A stretch of 64,000 nt of DNA from Mesonia ostreae (lineage in GTDB: Bacteria > Bacteroidota > Bacteroidia > Flavobacteriales > Flavobacteriaceae): the NCBI RefSeq assembly GCF_031845265.1, contig NZ_JAVRBG010000001.1:1-64000 (forward strand), given 5' to 3'. The notes under the pieces were generated by a model. It searched no databases and was not told the DNA's origin. It saw only the letters and a list, made by a program, of their open reading frames with translations. The number at the start of each line of letters is the position of its first letter. Position 1 is the first letter of the stretch. Position numbers and translations under genes: made by a program. Shown here one piece after another: positions 24,399 through 33,532 of the stretch.

Positions 24399-24927
24399 GG
24401 TATAAATGCTTTAATTTTTGTTGTAATTTTTTCTTGCCTCGGTGTACTAATGTTCTAGAAGAAACCGAGGTAATTCCCAATATTTCTGAAATCTCATCGT
24501 GATCATAACCTTCAATTAAGAAGAGCATCATTGGGTACTTATATCTTTCTGGTAGTTCTTCAATTTCATTTTTAACTTGATCAATGGTTATTTCATCATT
24601 TATATTCCAATTGTTATCTTCTTCAACCGTTCCCAATGTTTGCTCATTAATAGCGATTACATTAAGCTTTTTCGCTTTAAGCATATCAATACTCTTATTG
24701 ATAACAATGCGTTTAAGCCAAGCACCAAAGGTCACCTCTCCGGTAAACTGATGAAGTTTTATAAAAGCTTGTATAAACGACTCCTGCATGGCTTCTTCGG
24801 CTTCAAAAGAATTTTTGAGAAACCTAAAAGCGACATAGTACATAGCATCACAATACTTATTATAGAGCTTCATTTGCGCTTTTCTGTCGTTTTGCCGACA
24901 CGCTTCTATGAGTTCAGTTTGTAACAA
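24382..24927 (-). CDS. ECF RNA polymerase sigma factor
   Basis: A 181-residue sigma-70 family ECF factor. Region 2 (about 20-95) includes LYNKYCDAMYYVAFRFL and EAMQESFIQAF, and region 4 (about 120-175) includes ELPERYKYPMMLF and EISEILGITSVSSRTLVHRGKKK, a helix-turn-helix for the -35 box. It starts at a TTG (24927): the upstream in-frame stop and the absence of an ATG leave no better start. An ECF-like promoter lies 30-57 bp upstream, suggesting autoregulation. The anti-sigma-like protein overlaps its end. Confidence 0.92.
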   Translation of the reverse strand: MLQTELIEACRQNDRKAQMKLYNKYCDAMYYVAFRFLKNSFEAEEAMQESFIQAFIKLHQFTGEVTFGAWLKRIVINKSIDMLKAKKLNVIAINEQTLGTVEEDNNWNINDEITIDQVKNEIEELPERYKYPMMLFLIEGYDHDEISEILGITSVSSRTLVHRGKKKLQQKLKHLYHGTGS

Positions 24928-25323
24928 AATTTTCTGGTTAGTTGCTATTCATGTATAAAGACGAAACTTAATTCTTTTTGTTGCAACTTTGCTAAATAAT
25001 TTTATCTTTAAAGATTAATCGTGTCCGATTAAGATGTTAGACCGCGCCGCAATTAGTATTCGGGCCAGTCTTTAAGAACATCTTTACTAGGCGTACCCGT
25101 CCGAAAGTTTTACTGGGCGGACGCTTTTAGATTATAGAAGTTAGATTTGATTTCAATCCCATTTAAAAGAGTAGCTTAATTTTTAAATGTTTTTTAATTT
25201 TAGAATTATAAGACTCATGTTGAACGTAACAAGTAAATCTAAAAATGCTTGGTTTCTCACTTCTATCATTTAGAAAACTGACATTTTTAAAACCTTAATC
25301 CAACAAATAGTTAAACATAAAAA
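24928..25323. other. divergent intergenic region with structured segment
   Basis: It holds the ECF-type promoter at 24959-24984 and a long inverted repeat: AAGATGTTAGAC (25031-25042) against GTCT and AACATCTT (25068-25084), with a 25-nt loop. GC content is raised at 25040-25135 compared with the surroundings. No gene is seen. The structured segment could be an old repeat or a small RNA; I cannot tell. Confidence 0.4.
24959..24984 (-). promoter_or_regulatory. ECF-type promoter upstream of the sigma operon
   Basis: On the minus strand GCAAC (the -35, within the palindrome GTTGCAAC at 24980-24987) is followed after 16 bp by CGTCT (-10, 24959-24963). This spacing and these boxes match ECF-type promoters. 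It lies about 32 bp upstream of the sigma factor's TTG, so it probably gives autoregulation. Confidence 0.6.
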
Positions 25324-25887
25324 ATGCCAAAGAAATTTAGATTTACGGTTAGTATTCTAATTGTTTTAATCCTGGGAGGCACCATTGGTTTTTACGTTAT
25401 GAAGAACCAAACCAAGTCTTTTAGTCCTGAAGAAACAATTAATTACCGCAACGATAACTTAAAAGTGACCGTATTTTACAACCGTCCTTATAAAAAAGAC
25501 CGCGTTATTTTTGGAAATCTCGTTCCCTTTGGTGAGGTATGGCGAACTGGCGCTAATGAAGCTACCACCTTTAAAGTGAATCAAGATATTCTGGTAGATG
25601 GTTCTTTATTAGAAGCGGGAGAATATTCGCTATGGACGATTCCCAATAAAGATTCTTGGAAAATCATTTTTAATAAAAAAATGTATGCTTGGGGTATTGA
25701 TCTCACTACCGAAAAAGCGGCTAGAGAGCCTGAATATGATGCCTTAATTATTGAAGTGCCCGTGCGCAAAAAATTAAATAGCACAGAGCAGCTCAGCATT
25801 TATTTTGATAAACAACAGGATATGCATATGATGTTTTTAACTTGGGGAGAAACTTTTGTTTCATTTCCGTTTCAAAAAGCAAATTAG
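25324..25887 (+). CDS. DUF2911 domain protein
   Basis: A 187-residue protein anchored by one N-terminal helix (about 7-25). The DUF2911 signature follows: VFYNRPYKKDRVIFG (about 49-63), GEVWRTGANEATTF and EAGEYSLWTIPN. The family is common and secreted in Bacteroidota. Function is unknown. Translation starts at ATG 25324. It is followed at once by the heptamer array and a bidirectional terminator. Confidence 0.88.
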   Translation: MPKKFRFTVSILIVLILGGTIGFYVMKNQTKSFSPEETINYRNDNLKVTVFYNRPYKKDRVIFGNLVPFGEVWRTGANEATTFKVNQDILVDGSLLEAGEYSLWTIPNKDSWKIIFNKKMYAWGIDLTTEKAAREPEYDALIIEVPVRKKLNSTEQLSIYFDKQQDMHMMFLTWGETFVSFPFQKAN

Positions 25888-25893
25888 GTATAC

Positions 25894-25970
25894 TCTAGAG
25901 ACTAGAGACTAGAGACTAGAGACTAGAGACTAGAGACTAGAGACTAGAGACTAGAGACTAGAGACTAGAG
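25894..25970. repeat. heptamer tandem array (ACTAGAG)n, about 11 copies
   Basis: Eleven head-to-tail 7-bp units (first unit TCTAGAG, the rest ACTAGAG), starting 6 bp after the DUF2911 stop codon. All units after the first are identical, so the array is young and probably length-variable. Confidence 0.95.
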
Positions 25971-26012
25971 AAAAAAAATAAGAAAAATTTATTATCAAAA
26001 AAATAAGCATAA

Positions 26013-26047
26013 AAAAAGCCCAAAGTTTTTTAAACTTTGGGCTTTTT
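26013..26047. terminator. bidirectional terminator between DUF2911 and ohr
   Basis: Near-perfect stem AAAAAGCCCAAAGTTT / AAACTTTGGGCTTTTT with A- and T-runs on both sides, between two convergent genes. Confidence 0.93.
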
Positions 26048-26064
26048 AGAATATGACATTAAAA

Positions 26065-26490
26065 TTATTCGTCTAAAAGTAGGTTAAGTGTTACCGTAAT
26101 ATTATCTCTTGTAGCTCTAGAGAACGGACAAACTTCGTGCGCTTTGTTCACTAAATCCTCTCCTGTTTCTACATCTACTCCAGGAATATAAGAATCTAGA
26201 ACCACCGCCAATTGGAAGTTATCCTTTTCGGTTCTTCCAATACTTACAGAAGCCGTTACGCTAAAATCTCCCATATCAATTCCTTTCTTTTCTGCGATAG
26301 ATTGTAAAGCACTACCATAACAAGCAGAATAGGCCGATGCAAAAAATTGTTCTGGATTGGTTCCTTCACCACCATCGCCTCCCATATCTTTTGGGACACT
26401 CAAGTTCATATCTATTTTCCCATCATCGGTTTTAACGCTTCCAGAACGTCCACCTTCGGCGGTTGCTTTTGCAGTATACAAAGTTTTCAT
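26065..26490 (-). CDS. ohr: organic hydroperoxide resistance protein (Ohr/OsmC)
   Basis: A 141-residue OsmC-superfamily protein of the Ohr type. The two redox cysteines are visible: YSACYGSAL (about residue 57) and HEVCPFSRATR (about residue 121), the latter being the Ohr-class signature. The N-terminal GGRSGSVKTDDG also matches. It is a cytoplasmic thiol peroxidase that reduces organic hydroperoxides, usually recycled by lipoylated proteins. It is a lone gene convergent with DUF2911. Confidence 0.93.
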   Translation of the reverse strand: MKTLYTAKATAEGGRSGSVKTDDGKIDMNLSVPKDMGGDGGEGTNPEQFFASAYSACYGSALQSIAEKKGIDMGDFSVTASVSIGRTEKDNFQLAVVLDSYIPGVDVETGEDLVNKAHEVCPFSRATRDNITVTLNLLLDE

Positions 26491-26590
26491 TTCGTTAGTT
26501 TTTTATCAATTAATTTATAAATTCAAGATAGAAAGGATTCGTTCGCTTTTCAAAAATGAATTCATAAATTTGTCCTAAATATTTTCCCAC

Positions 26591-27679
26591 ATGTGTACAG
26601 CTAAAAATAAATCCGCGTTAAGCGAGAATGAAAGTCCCTCTACGCCTAAAAGTATAGGTCAAAAAAGTGCCGAAAGAATTAAAGCTTTACGGAAAAAAAA
26701 GTTGGACATTAACCAATTGCTTAAAGATATCCTTAACGGAAATAAAACCGCACTAAGTAGAGGAATCACGCTGGTAGAAAGTAAAAACATAAAACATACC
26801 CAACCTGTCAACACCCTAATTGAAGGTTGCCTGCCGCACGCTAACCAATCGGTAAGAATTGGGATTACTGGCGTTCCTGGCGTGGGAAAAAGCACCTTTA
26901 TTGAAGCTTTTGGGAATTATCTAATCGAAGAATACGGGAAAAAAGTAGCTGTACTTGCCGTAGACCCTACGAGTAGCGTTTCTCACGGAAGTATTCTAGG
27001 CGACAAAACCCGAATGGAAGAATTAGTAAAACAAGAAAACGCCTTTATAAGACCTACAGCCTCTGGGGATTCGCTTGGCGGAGTAGCACAAAAAACGAGG
27101 GAATCTATCATTTTGTGCGAAGCCGCAGGTTTTGACACCATTCTCATAGAAACCGTAGGTGTGGGACAAAGTGAAACCATGGTGCATAGTATGACCGACT
27201 TCTTTTTATTACTGAAATTAGCCGGAGCCGGAGATGAATTGCAAGGGATAAAACGTGGTATTATGGAAATGGCCGATGCGATTGTCATTAATAAGGCAGA
27301 CGGCGATAACTTGAAACCTGCTCGACAAGCTAAAATGGAATTTAAAAAAGCTCTTCACCTCTATCCTATTAAAAGCAGCGAATGGAAACCCAAAGTATTA
27401 CTGAGTAGCGCTCTGCAGCAAAAAGGAATCTCGGCGATTTGGGAAATGATTGAAACTTATGTGACCTCTACCCAAGAAAACAACTACTTCTTCCATAACC
27501 GGAAAGAACAAAATAAGTTTTGGCTATTGCAAACCATTAATGAACAGTTGAAAAGTAATTTCTACAACCAACCCGAAATAAAAGTAGCGCTACAACAACA
27601 ACTCTTGGCGATAGAAAACAACGAAACTACCCCTTTTGAAGCAGCGAATTATTTGTTGAGAAAAGCTAAGGAATTGTAG
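26591..27679 (+). CDS. meaB: methylmalonyl-CoA mutase-associated GTPase MeaB
   Basis: A 362-residue G3E-family P-loop GTPase. Walker A is GVPGVGKST (about 96-104), followed by DPTSSVSHGSILGDKTRM, the switch region SETMVHSMTDFF and the base-recognition motif NKADG (about 234-238). MeaB protects and reloads the B12 enzyme methylmalonyl-CoA mutase; the mutase genes are not in this window. Length and motif order are normal. It is a single gene divergent from ohr. Confidence 0.95.
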   Translation: MCTAKNKSALSENESPSTPKSIGQKSAERIKALRKKKLDINQLLKDILNGNKTALSRGITLVESKNIKHTQPVNTLIEGCLPHANQSVRIGITGVPGVGKSTFIEAFGNYLIEEYGKKVAVLAVDPTSSVSHGSILGDKTRMEELVKQENAFIRPTASGDSLGGVAQKTRESIILCEAAGFDTILIETVGVGQSETMVHSMTDFFLLLKLAGAGDELQGIKRGIMEMADAIVINKADGDNLKPARQAKMEFKKALHLYPIKSSEWKPKVLLSSALQQKGISAIWEMIETYVTSTQENNYFFHNRKEQNKFWLLQTINEQLKSNFYNQPEIKVALQQQLLAIENNETTPFEAANYLLRKAKEL

Positions 27680-28004
27680 TTTTCACCAAATAATTGCTCT
27701 AGTTGAACACTGTACAGGAATAACAGCATATTCAGTATTTAGTAATGCGGAGTAAAAGGAAAAAAGCGGCCGTTGAGTGAAATTCGATAGCCCCGAAACT
27801 TCGGGGTGTATCGAAACGATAGCGGTGTTATACAGTGAAAAGTGAAATTGAAGCTAGAAAGCTATTTCGATATTTTCATTTTTAAGCTACAACGGTAAAA
27901 AGGAAAAGATTCCTCCTGCGTAGGAATGACAAGTCGAGGAACAGTATAGCATTAAAGCCTTATTCAATTAATGCCAAATTATATAAACCAATCAAATCTC
28001 AATT
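27680..28004. other. gene-free stretch with hairpin repeats
   Basis: It contains a hairpin TTCGATA-CCCCGAA / TTCGGGG-TATCGAA at 27783-27814 and a GATTCCTCCTGCGTAGGAATGACAAG-type element near 27908 (CTGCGTAGGAATGACAAG), both resembling dispersed flavobacterial repeats. No coding frame was found. Confidence 0.6.
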
Positions 28005-28583
28005 TTAATCCGTAGGGTGTTGTGGTTTTAAATAATTCCTAGAAATCCATTTAAAAAGTTTATAAAAGCCTATTCCTATTAAAATTCCTATGAACATTCC
28101 TGTTAGAACGTCACCAGGATAGTGCACGCCTATATAAATGCGACTATAACTTACCACCAAGGCCCAAATTATCAATAAAGGAAAAGCATATTTATAAAAG
28201 CGCTTTAGTAAAAATCCCATAAAAATGGCTAAGGCTGTACTACTCGCAGCGTGAGCCGAAAAATAGCCATAGCGTCCGCAACGCACGGCAATGTACCTTC
28301 CTTGTTCTATAAAATCTTCTTGGCAAGGTCTAGGCCGTTGAAACCCGTGTTTAAATACGTTGGCCAATTGATCTGTAGATGTAATCATGGCCGCTACCAA
28401 TAGCATGATCGTAAGCGTTGGCCTTATACCATAGTTTTTATAGAGTAAAAAAAGTAAAAAGGCGTATAAAGGTATGGAAGCAAATTTATTGGTTATAAAT
28501 AACCAAAAACCATCCCAAGGCGAAGAGCCTAAATTATTAAAGAAAAGAAATATTTCTTGATCTAATTTTAATACTTCTTCCAT
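28005..28583 (-). CDS. PAP2 family phosphatase
   Basis: A 192-residue membrane protein with about five helices. The three acid-phosphatase motifs are present: KHGFQRPRP (about 95-103), FSAHAASSTA (about 129-138) and SRIYIGVHYPGDVLTG (about 166-181). The family dephosphorylates lipid pyrophosphates or phosphatidic acid, for example undecaprenyl pyrophosphate. The small acidic protein gene ends 5 bp before its start. Confidence 0.92.
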   Translation of the reverse strand: MEEVLKLDQEIFLFFNNLGSSPWDGFWLFITNKFASIPLYAFLLFLLYKNYGIRPTLTIMLLVAAMITSTDQLANVFKHGFQRPRPCQEDFIEQGRYIAVRCGRYGYFSAHAASSTALAIFMGFLLKRFYKYAFPLLIIWALVVSYSRIYIGVHYPGDVLTGMFIGILIGIGFYKLFKWISRNYLKPQHPTD

Positions 28584-28588
28584 AGAAA

Positions 28589-28816
28589 TTAATCTTGATA
28601 GCGTTCTACTTCTCGATCATAAAACGTGGAAGCTTCTTCAATAAGTGTTTCTGCTTCGCTGGCTAACTCTTCTTCATCGTGAGCATCAAAATCTTCCAAC
28701 CATTCTACCTCATCGTCTTGGAGATTGATGATAAAACGAGGAAATTGAGTGTGTACTACAAAAATAGCTTCGGGATAATCGGTATTATCTGCTAATAAAT
28801 ATTTTGGGAATTCCAT
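28589..28816 (-). CDS. small acidic protein, hypothetical
   Basis: A 75-residue acidic protein starting MEFPKYLLADNTD and ending DREVERYQD, with many Asp and Glu residues in its second half. It is a compact soluble protein with no signal peptide. It is translated just before PAP2 and probably co-transcribed. It looks like a conserved flavobacterial hypothetical, but I cannot name a family. Confidence 0.7.
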   Translation of the reverse strand: MEFPKYLLADNTDYPEAIFVVHTQFPRFIINLQDDEVEWLEDFDAHDEEELASEAETLIEEASTFYDREVERYQD

Positions 28817-29226
28817 GTAAGCGGTATGTTTTAAACGTTAATTATTTTTTCAAGTCTTCATTTTAGGTATAAATTCAGAAATTTTTCTTACTAGCAGACC
28901 TCACAGGTTTTAGAAACTTTTGAGGTGTCCCGTGATACGGAGCTAAAATTGAAAAATTCAGAATAGAATACGATCTACATTACGTATTACTCGTTGCAAA
29001 TATTCATATTATTTTCTGATTATCTGCTTTCATCTTAAAATTAGTTTTTTTTGCTTCTGAAGTTTCGGAAAAGTACCAGTCTAAATTAATAGATTCTATT
29101 CGAACTGTCAAAGCGAAAATTGTAGGGAAACAAAAGCCTCGACGTAAAAAGAACATACTTACACTATGCTTGACACTTGGTGCTTTATAGATTTCTTTGA
29201 ATTATCCATTGATTACTGGGTTGGTG
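28817..29226. other. gene-free stretch
   Basis: No frame with coding character is seen on either strand. A short dispersed-repeat-like piece (CAGACCTCACAGGTTTTAG) lies near 28895. The rest is AT-rich and unremarkable. Confidence 0.55.
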
Positions 29227-30579
29227 CTAAGCAAGCTCTGCTTTATCAATCATCTTTTTACTTAAATAAGCAAATCTAAAATACAACATAATTGCGGAAG
29301 CCGATAAACCCGCAAGAAGACCTACCCAAATCCCCATACTTCCTAAAGCTTCTGCCTTTCCTGTATAATATGAAATGGGAAAACCAATGATCCAATACGA
29401 AATAAAACATATCAATGTGGGAATCTTAACGTCTTGAAGTCCGCGTAAAGCGCCTAGAATTACTACTTGCAAACCGTCACTTAGTTGAAATAAAGCTGCA
29501 ACGATCAACAATTGGGAAGCTAAGAAGATCACTTCAGCATTGTCTATATAAATAATGGGAAGAATATCTTTCAGCAGAATAAAACCGACGGCAAAAACCG
29601 CTTCGATGACAAAAACGAGTAAAAAGGTAGAAATGGCAATTCTTCTAAGTTCTTTAAAATTACCCATTCCTTTTTGATTTCCTACCCGTATGGTGGCCGT
29701 TACTCCAATTCCCACTGCAATCATAAAGGTCATGGAAGCTAAGTTGAGCGCCACTTGATTGGCTGCCTGCGGATTGGTTCCCAAAGTCCCCGCCAGAAAG
29801 ATAGAGGAGGTAAAAATACCAACTTCAAACAGCATCTGTAAAGCCGTAGGAAAACCTAAATCCCATAAGCGTTTAAACACGTGTTTTTGTAAAGATTTCT
29901 TAGCCCAAATAAAATACGTAGCAAATTTTTTCTTAGTTTTTAAGATATAGAATAAAAAGAAGAGCATAAAAATTCTGGAAATAAGCGTTCCAATGGCTGC
30001 TCCTTCCAATTCTAATCGAGGAAAAATCCACACTCCATAAATCAATAAATAATTAAAAAGTACATTCACTACATTAGCGATAATGGTAGCGTACATCGCA
30101 TACTTGGTCTGTGAAAGTCCGTCGCCAAACTGCTTAAATGCCTGAAAAATCATAAGCGGAATCAGTGAAAATGCAACAATATCAATATAGGGCATCGATA
30201 AATTAACCACTTCTTCGGGTTGATCGAGATGATACAATAGCGGTTTACAGGCCAGCAAGATGAGAAAGAGCAGAATTCCGTTAAGGGAACACATCACAAT
30301 TCCGTGTTGAAAAAATGATCTTCCTTTCTCCACATCCTTTGAGCCATCTGCTTCCGCAATAAGCGGCGTAATTGCAAAACTAAATCCAATCCCTACCGAA
30401 AGTGCTATAAAAACAAGACTATTTCCCAAAGATACCGCTGCCAAGGGAGCAGCTCCCAATTGGCCGACCATAATATTATCTGCCAAACCTACCAAGACGT
30501 GACCCAATTGTCCCAACATAACGGGATAGGCAATGTGTAGATTCTTCTTAAACTCTTTGGTATATTGGGATAGTTGCAA
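29227..30579 (-). CDS. MATE family efflux transporter
   Basis: A 450-residue polytopic protein with 12 predicted helices and the MATE/NorM pattern: GQLGHVLVGLADNIMVGQLG near the N-terminus and the mirrored second half beginning around residue 240 (LWDLGFPTALQML). It should export cationic drugs or metabolites using a Na+ or H+ gradient. Length is standard. It is a lone gene with the TAG at 29227. Confidence 0.93.
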   Translation of the reverse strand: MQLSQYTKEFKKNLHIAYPVMLGQLGHVLVGLADNIMVGQLGAAPLAAVSLGNSLVFIALSVGIGFSFAITPLIAEADGSKDVEKGRSFFQHGIVMCSLNGILLFLILLACKPLLYHLDQPEEVVNLSMPYIDIVAFSLIPLMIFQAFKQFGDGLSQTKYAMYATIIANVVNVLFNYLLIYGVWIFPRLELEGAAIGTLISRIFMLFFLFYILKTKKKFATYFIWAKKSLQKHVFKRLWDLGFPTALQMLFEVGIFTSSIFLAGTLGTNPQAANQVALNLASMTFMIAVGIGVTATIRVGNQKGMGNFKELRRIAISTFLLVFVIEAVFAVGFILLKDILPIIYIDNAEVIFLASQLLIVAALFQLSDGLQVVILGALRGLQDVKIPTLICFISYWIIGFPISYYTGKAEALGSMGIWVGLLAGLSASAIMLYFRFAYLSKKMIDKAELA

Positions 30580-31020
30580 TGTACAGAAATTTTGGGCAAA
30601 TATATTTTAAATATGTACAATCCATTCTTGTTTTAAGATAAGTTTTGTGCCTTTTTAAAATATAATGCGGAATAAAATAATACTCTTTTGAGTGCCAAGT
30701 TGAGCCTTTAAGAATTCATCTTGACGAGCTCGTCCAAACGGAACGGGCAGACAATCGAGACCTGACGATCTCCCGATTTTAGCCTTTCTTGAGTGAAGAT
30801 AATTTTATAACTATACCTTAACTTTGCTTAGCACGAGTGGCTATGAAAATCAATTGCAATGTCATTGTCACCGAACTAAAAAGCAACTTCGCTTTCTTTG
30901 CTATATTTCAACTTCAGATTGGTTTTAATTACTCAAAATAACATAGATTCCAAGTTTTATGATGACTTTAATATAAAATAAGCAGGAATTGAATAATTTA
31001 CTAAAAATAAACAAGACAAT
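30580..31020. other. gene-free stretch
   Basis: Apart from fragments that recall the dispersed repeats (TTGACGAGCTCGTCC and AGCCTTTCTTGAGTG near 30720-30800) I see no gene or RNA here. The end is AT-rich and should hold the promoter for the metallopeptidase-like gene. Confidence 0.5.
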
Positions 31021-31617
31021 TTGTACACTCATAAAGTCATTCCTGAAATCATTTTACCTGAAGTAGAAAAGGCGCTTACTTTTTATCCTGAATTAAAGGA
31101 TGTTCCAATAGAATTTAAGTTTAAAAAAAGCATTAAAAAATCTACCATGCAAGCCCAACCCGTATTCAAGAGTTTTTTTGTACCTCGGGATCAAAGGGCT
31201 TATATCATTTTGATTAGCGAGAAATTTCATATTGAAGATGAAGAGTATAAAATTACTGATATGGATAAAGATGTGCTCATTGGATGGATTGGTCACGAGT
31301 TGGGACACGTGATAGATTATAAAGACCGTAGCGCATTTGGAATGCTTCTTTTTGGCTTAAAATATCTTTTTTCTCCGATGCATATTAGAGAGGTAGAACG
31401 CACCGCCGATACTTTTGCAGTGCAACGAGGAATGCAAGATTACATCCTAGCCACCAAAGATTTTATATTAAATAACACTCAAATATCACCCAAATACAAA
31501 GCGCGTATCAAGCGTCTATATATGTCTCCCGAAGAAATTATGGAGTTAGTGAACAAACAAGGACCTAAAGAAACAGAAGAGAAAGTAGATAAAGAGTTGG
31601 AAGAAAAACCGAATTAG
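31021..31617 (+). CDS. M48-like zinc metallopeptidase domain protein
   Basis: A 198-residue soluble protein with the HExxH zinc motif as GHELGHVIDY (about 97-106) and a downstream EVERTADTFAVQRG stretch, whose Glu and Asp fit the gluzincin third ligand. The start is TTG at 31021: a TAA lies in frame 24 bp upstream and there is no in-frame ATG before residue 43. The C-terminus is charged (EEKVDKELEEK). No signal peptide is seen. Substrate unknown. Confidence 0.72.
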   Translation: MYTHKVIPEIILPEVEKALTFYPELKDVPIEFKFKKSIKKSTMQAQPVFKSFFVPRDQRAYIILISEKFHIEDEEYKITDMDKDVLIGWIGHELGHVIDYKDRSAFGMLLFGLKYLFSPMHIREVERTADTFAVQRGMQDYILATKDFILNNTQISPKYKARIKRLYMSPEEIMELVNKQGPKETEEKVDKELEEKPN

Positions 31618-31639
31618 TAGCATTTCATTTTTTAAACAG

Positions 31640-31675
31640 GAAAGCCATATCCCGCTAAGTTATATGGCTTTCTTT
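31640..31675 (+). terminator. terminator of the metallopeptidase-like gene
   Basis: Stem GAAAGCCATAT / ATATGGCTTTC with an 11-nt loop, then CTTT. It is the only strong hairpin in the short gap before the convergent GH3 gene. Confidence 0.7.
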
Positions 31676-31707
31676 GTACGCTAAACTAAATTAGTTATAA
31701 ATAATTT

Positions 31708-33258
31708 CTATCTAAAATCTTTCACAAACTCTTGAAACTCTTGGAGTTTTTCTTCTTTCATCACCTTTTCCATTTTTACTTGTCCGCCTTTTTTCTTATT
31801 GGCTCCGCTCCATTCGTAGAAAGCTTTTAAGGGAAGAACTGTTACTTTAACTCCCTTTAAAGCCTTTCCGCGTGCCACTTTATAATTCTTATTGGCATTT
31901 TTTAAATTTTCATCTAATTTTTCAGCGATTTCTTCTTCGGAAACATTTAGATCTGAATCTGAACCTATATACCATTGGTGATAAAACTCATTGTCAATTT
32001 TTACGGCTCCAACCGTAAATTCTGGCAATTGTATATCGTAGATTTCTTCTAGTTCTTTAATGGCATCATTCATCTTATTCACAGAAAGCTGAGACCCCAC
32101 AACATTTAAAAAGAACTTGGTTCTCCCAGTAATTTTAATTTCTGATTTTTCTTTATCTGTAAACGCGATGGTATCACCAATAATGTAGCGCCAAGCGCCA
32201 GAAACGGTACTCATAAGCAATACATAATCTACATCTTCCTCTACATCTTCAATACTCATCACGGGTGCTTCTTGTTTTAAAGAACCATCTTCATTGATAT
32301 AATCGGGTTGAAAAGGGACAAATTCGAAAAAGATTCCATTATCTGTAATCAATTTCATCGACTCGGTTTCGGGGCGATTTTGAAACGCTATAAATCCTTC
32401 TGAAGCTAAATACGTATCAATCACCGTGATGGGTTTGCCTAATAAGGCATTAAAACTTTTCTCGTAAGGTTGAAAAGCTACTCCGCCAGAGGTATATACT
32501 TTTAAGTTAGGCCAAACTTCGTGAATATTTTCTACCTTATGATGTTCAATTACTTTCTTAAGCATTAATTCCATCCAAGAAGGAATTCCGCTTAAAGCGC
32601 CAATATCCCAGGTTTTTGCATTTTTTGCAATGTGTTCTACCCGCTCATCCCAATCGTCAATTTTTGCAATATCTTCTCCTGGTTTATAATATCCCTTAAA
32701 CCAAAACGGAATGTTACTTGCGCTTATTCCACTAATCTCTCCTTCCAGTTTTCCTTTGCGTTCTTGTAAATTGGTAGAACTTCCCAGCATCATAATTTCT
32801 GTTTCAAAAAAATCTGGTGGTAGATCAAAATTAGAAAGTGCGGCTACTTGCTTAATTCCTGCTTGGCGAATAGAATCAATCATATCTTCGGTTACTGGAA
32901 TACGCTTACTTGTTTTTCCGGTAGTTCCAGAACTCAAGGCATAGTAATCTGGTGATCCTGGCCAAGTAATGTCTTCGCTGCCTTCGTGCAATTGCTGCCA
33001 CCAACGTTCGTTGAGTTGGTGGTAATCAAAATAAGGTACTTTTTCTTGAAATGTTTTGATGACATCCTCTGACTCCAAAATGCTTGAAAAGTTATAAAAC
33101 TTTCCAAAAGCAGTGTCTTTTGCTTTTTCTAGAAGTTCTTTTAATACCGTTAACTGATTTTCTTTCACATTACTGTCAGCATCAGAAATACTCCCTGTAA
33201 CGTCAATCACTTTTTTTATAATCGAGCCTATAATTGCCATACGTATGTTTTTTACCAA
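31708..33258 (-). CDS. GH3 family acyl-adenylating protein
   Basis: A 516-residue GH3 superfamily protein. The AMP-binding motif is SSGTTGKTSKRIPV (about 107-120). Later conserved parts are YLASEGFIAFQ (about 282-292) and the hinge region ITGRTKFFLNVVGSQLS (about 375-391). In plants GH3 enzymes conjugate amino acids to auxin-type acids. The bacterial forms are common in Bacteroidota and unassigned. It should adenylate a carboxylate and transfer it to an amine or thiol. Confidence 0.88.
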   Translation of the reverse strand: MVKNIRMAIIGSIIKKVIDVTGSISDADSNVKENQLTVLKELLEKAKDTAFGKFYNFSSILESEDVIKTFQEKVPYFDYHQLNERWWQQLHEGSEDITWPGSPDYYALSSGTTGKTSKRIPVTEDMIDSIRQAGIKQVAALSNFDLPPDFFETEIMMLGSSTNLQERKGKLEGEISGISASNIPFWFKGYYKPGEDIAKIDDWDERVEHIAKNAKTWDIGALSGIPSWMELMLKKVIEHHKVENIHEVWPNLKVYTSGGVAFQPYEKSFNALLGKPITVIDTYLASEGFIAFQNRPETESMKLITDNGIFFEFVPFQPDYINEDGSLKQEAPVMSIEDVEEDVDYVLLMSTVSGAWRYIIGDTIAFTDKEKSEIKITGRTKFFLNVVGSQLSVNKMNDAIKELEEIYDIQLPEFTVGAVKIDNEFYHQWYIGSDSDLNVSEEEIAEKLDENLKNANKNYKVARGKALKGVKVTVLPLKAFYEWSGANKKKGGQVKMEKVMKEEKLQEFQEFVKDFR

Positions 33259-33453
33259 AGATAATTTTAAACTTTAATGCATAAAAAAGCCGCCGCATAA
33301 AAGTTTGTTAATAAAGCTATTTATATTCCATGGAGTTCTTAAAAACATCTTATGAAATGCTTTTAACTTACTTTTTCAGCATTTCAATAAGAAGTGAAAG
33401 AATTTTAGTGTTAATCCTTATAATTTATAGGTTAGAGGTTAGATGAAATTTTG

Positions 33454-33523
33454 CTTTTAGTTTTTAGTTTTTAGTTTTTAGTTTTTAGTTTTTAGTTTTT
33501 AGTTTTTAGTTTTTAGTTTTTAG
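33454..33523. repeat. heptamer tandem array (TTTTTAG)n, about 10 copies
   Basis: One CTTTTAG followed by nine exact TTTTTAG units, ending just 9 bp before the stop codon of the PPK2 gene. It is a second 7-bp array of the same style as that at 25894-25970 but with a different unit. Confidence 0.95.
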
Positions 33524-33532
33524 TTGAAATAA

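Noticed and set aside
24928..25323. riboswitch
   Set aside because: The inverted repeat fits no riboswitch class I know and no metabolite gene follows it.
25894..25970. CRISPR-like or coding repeat
   Set aside because: A continuous 7-bp array with no spacers. It lies after a stop codon.
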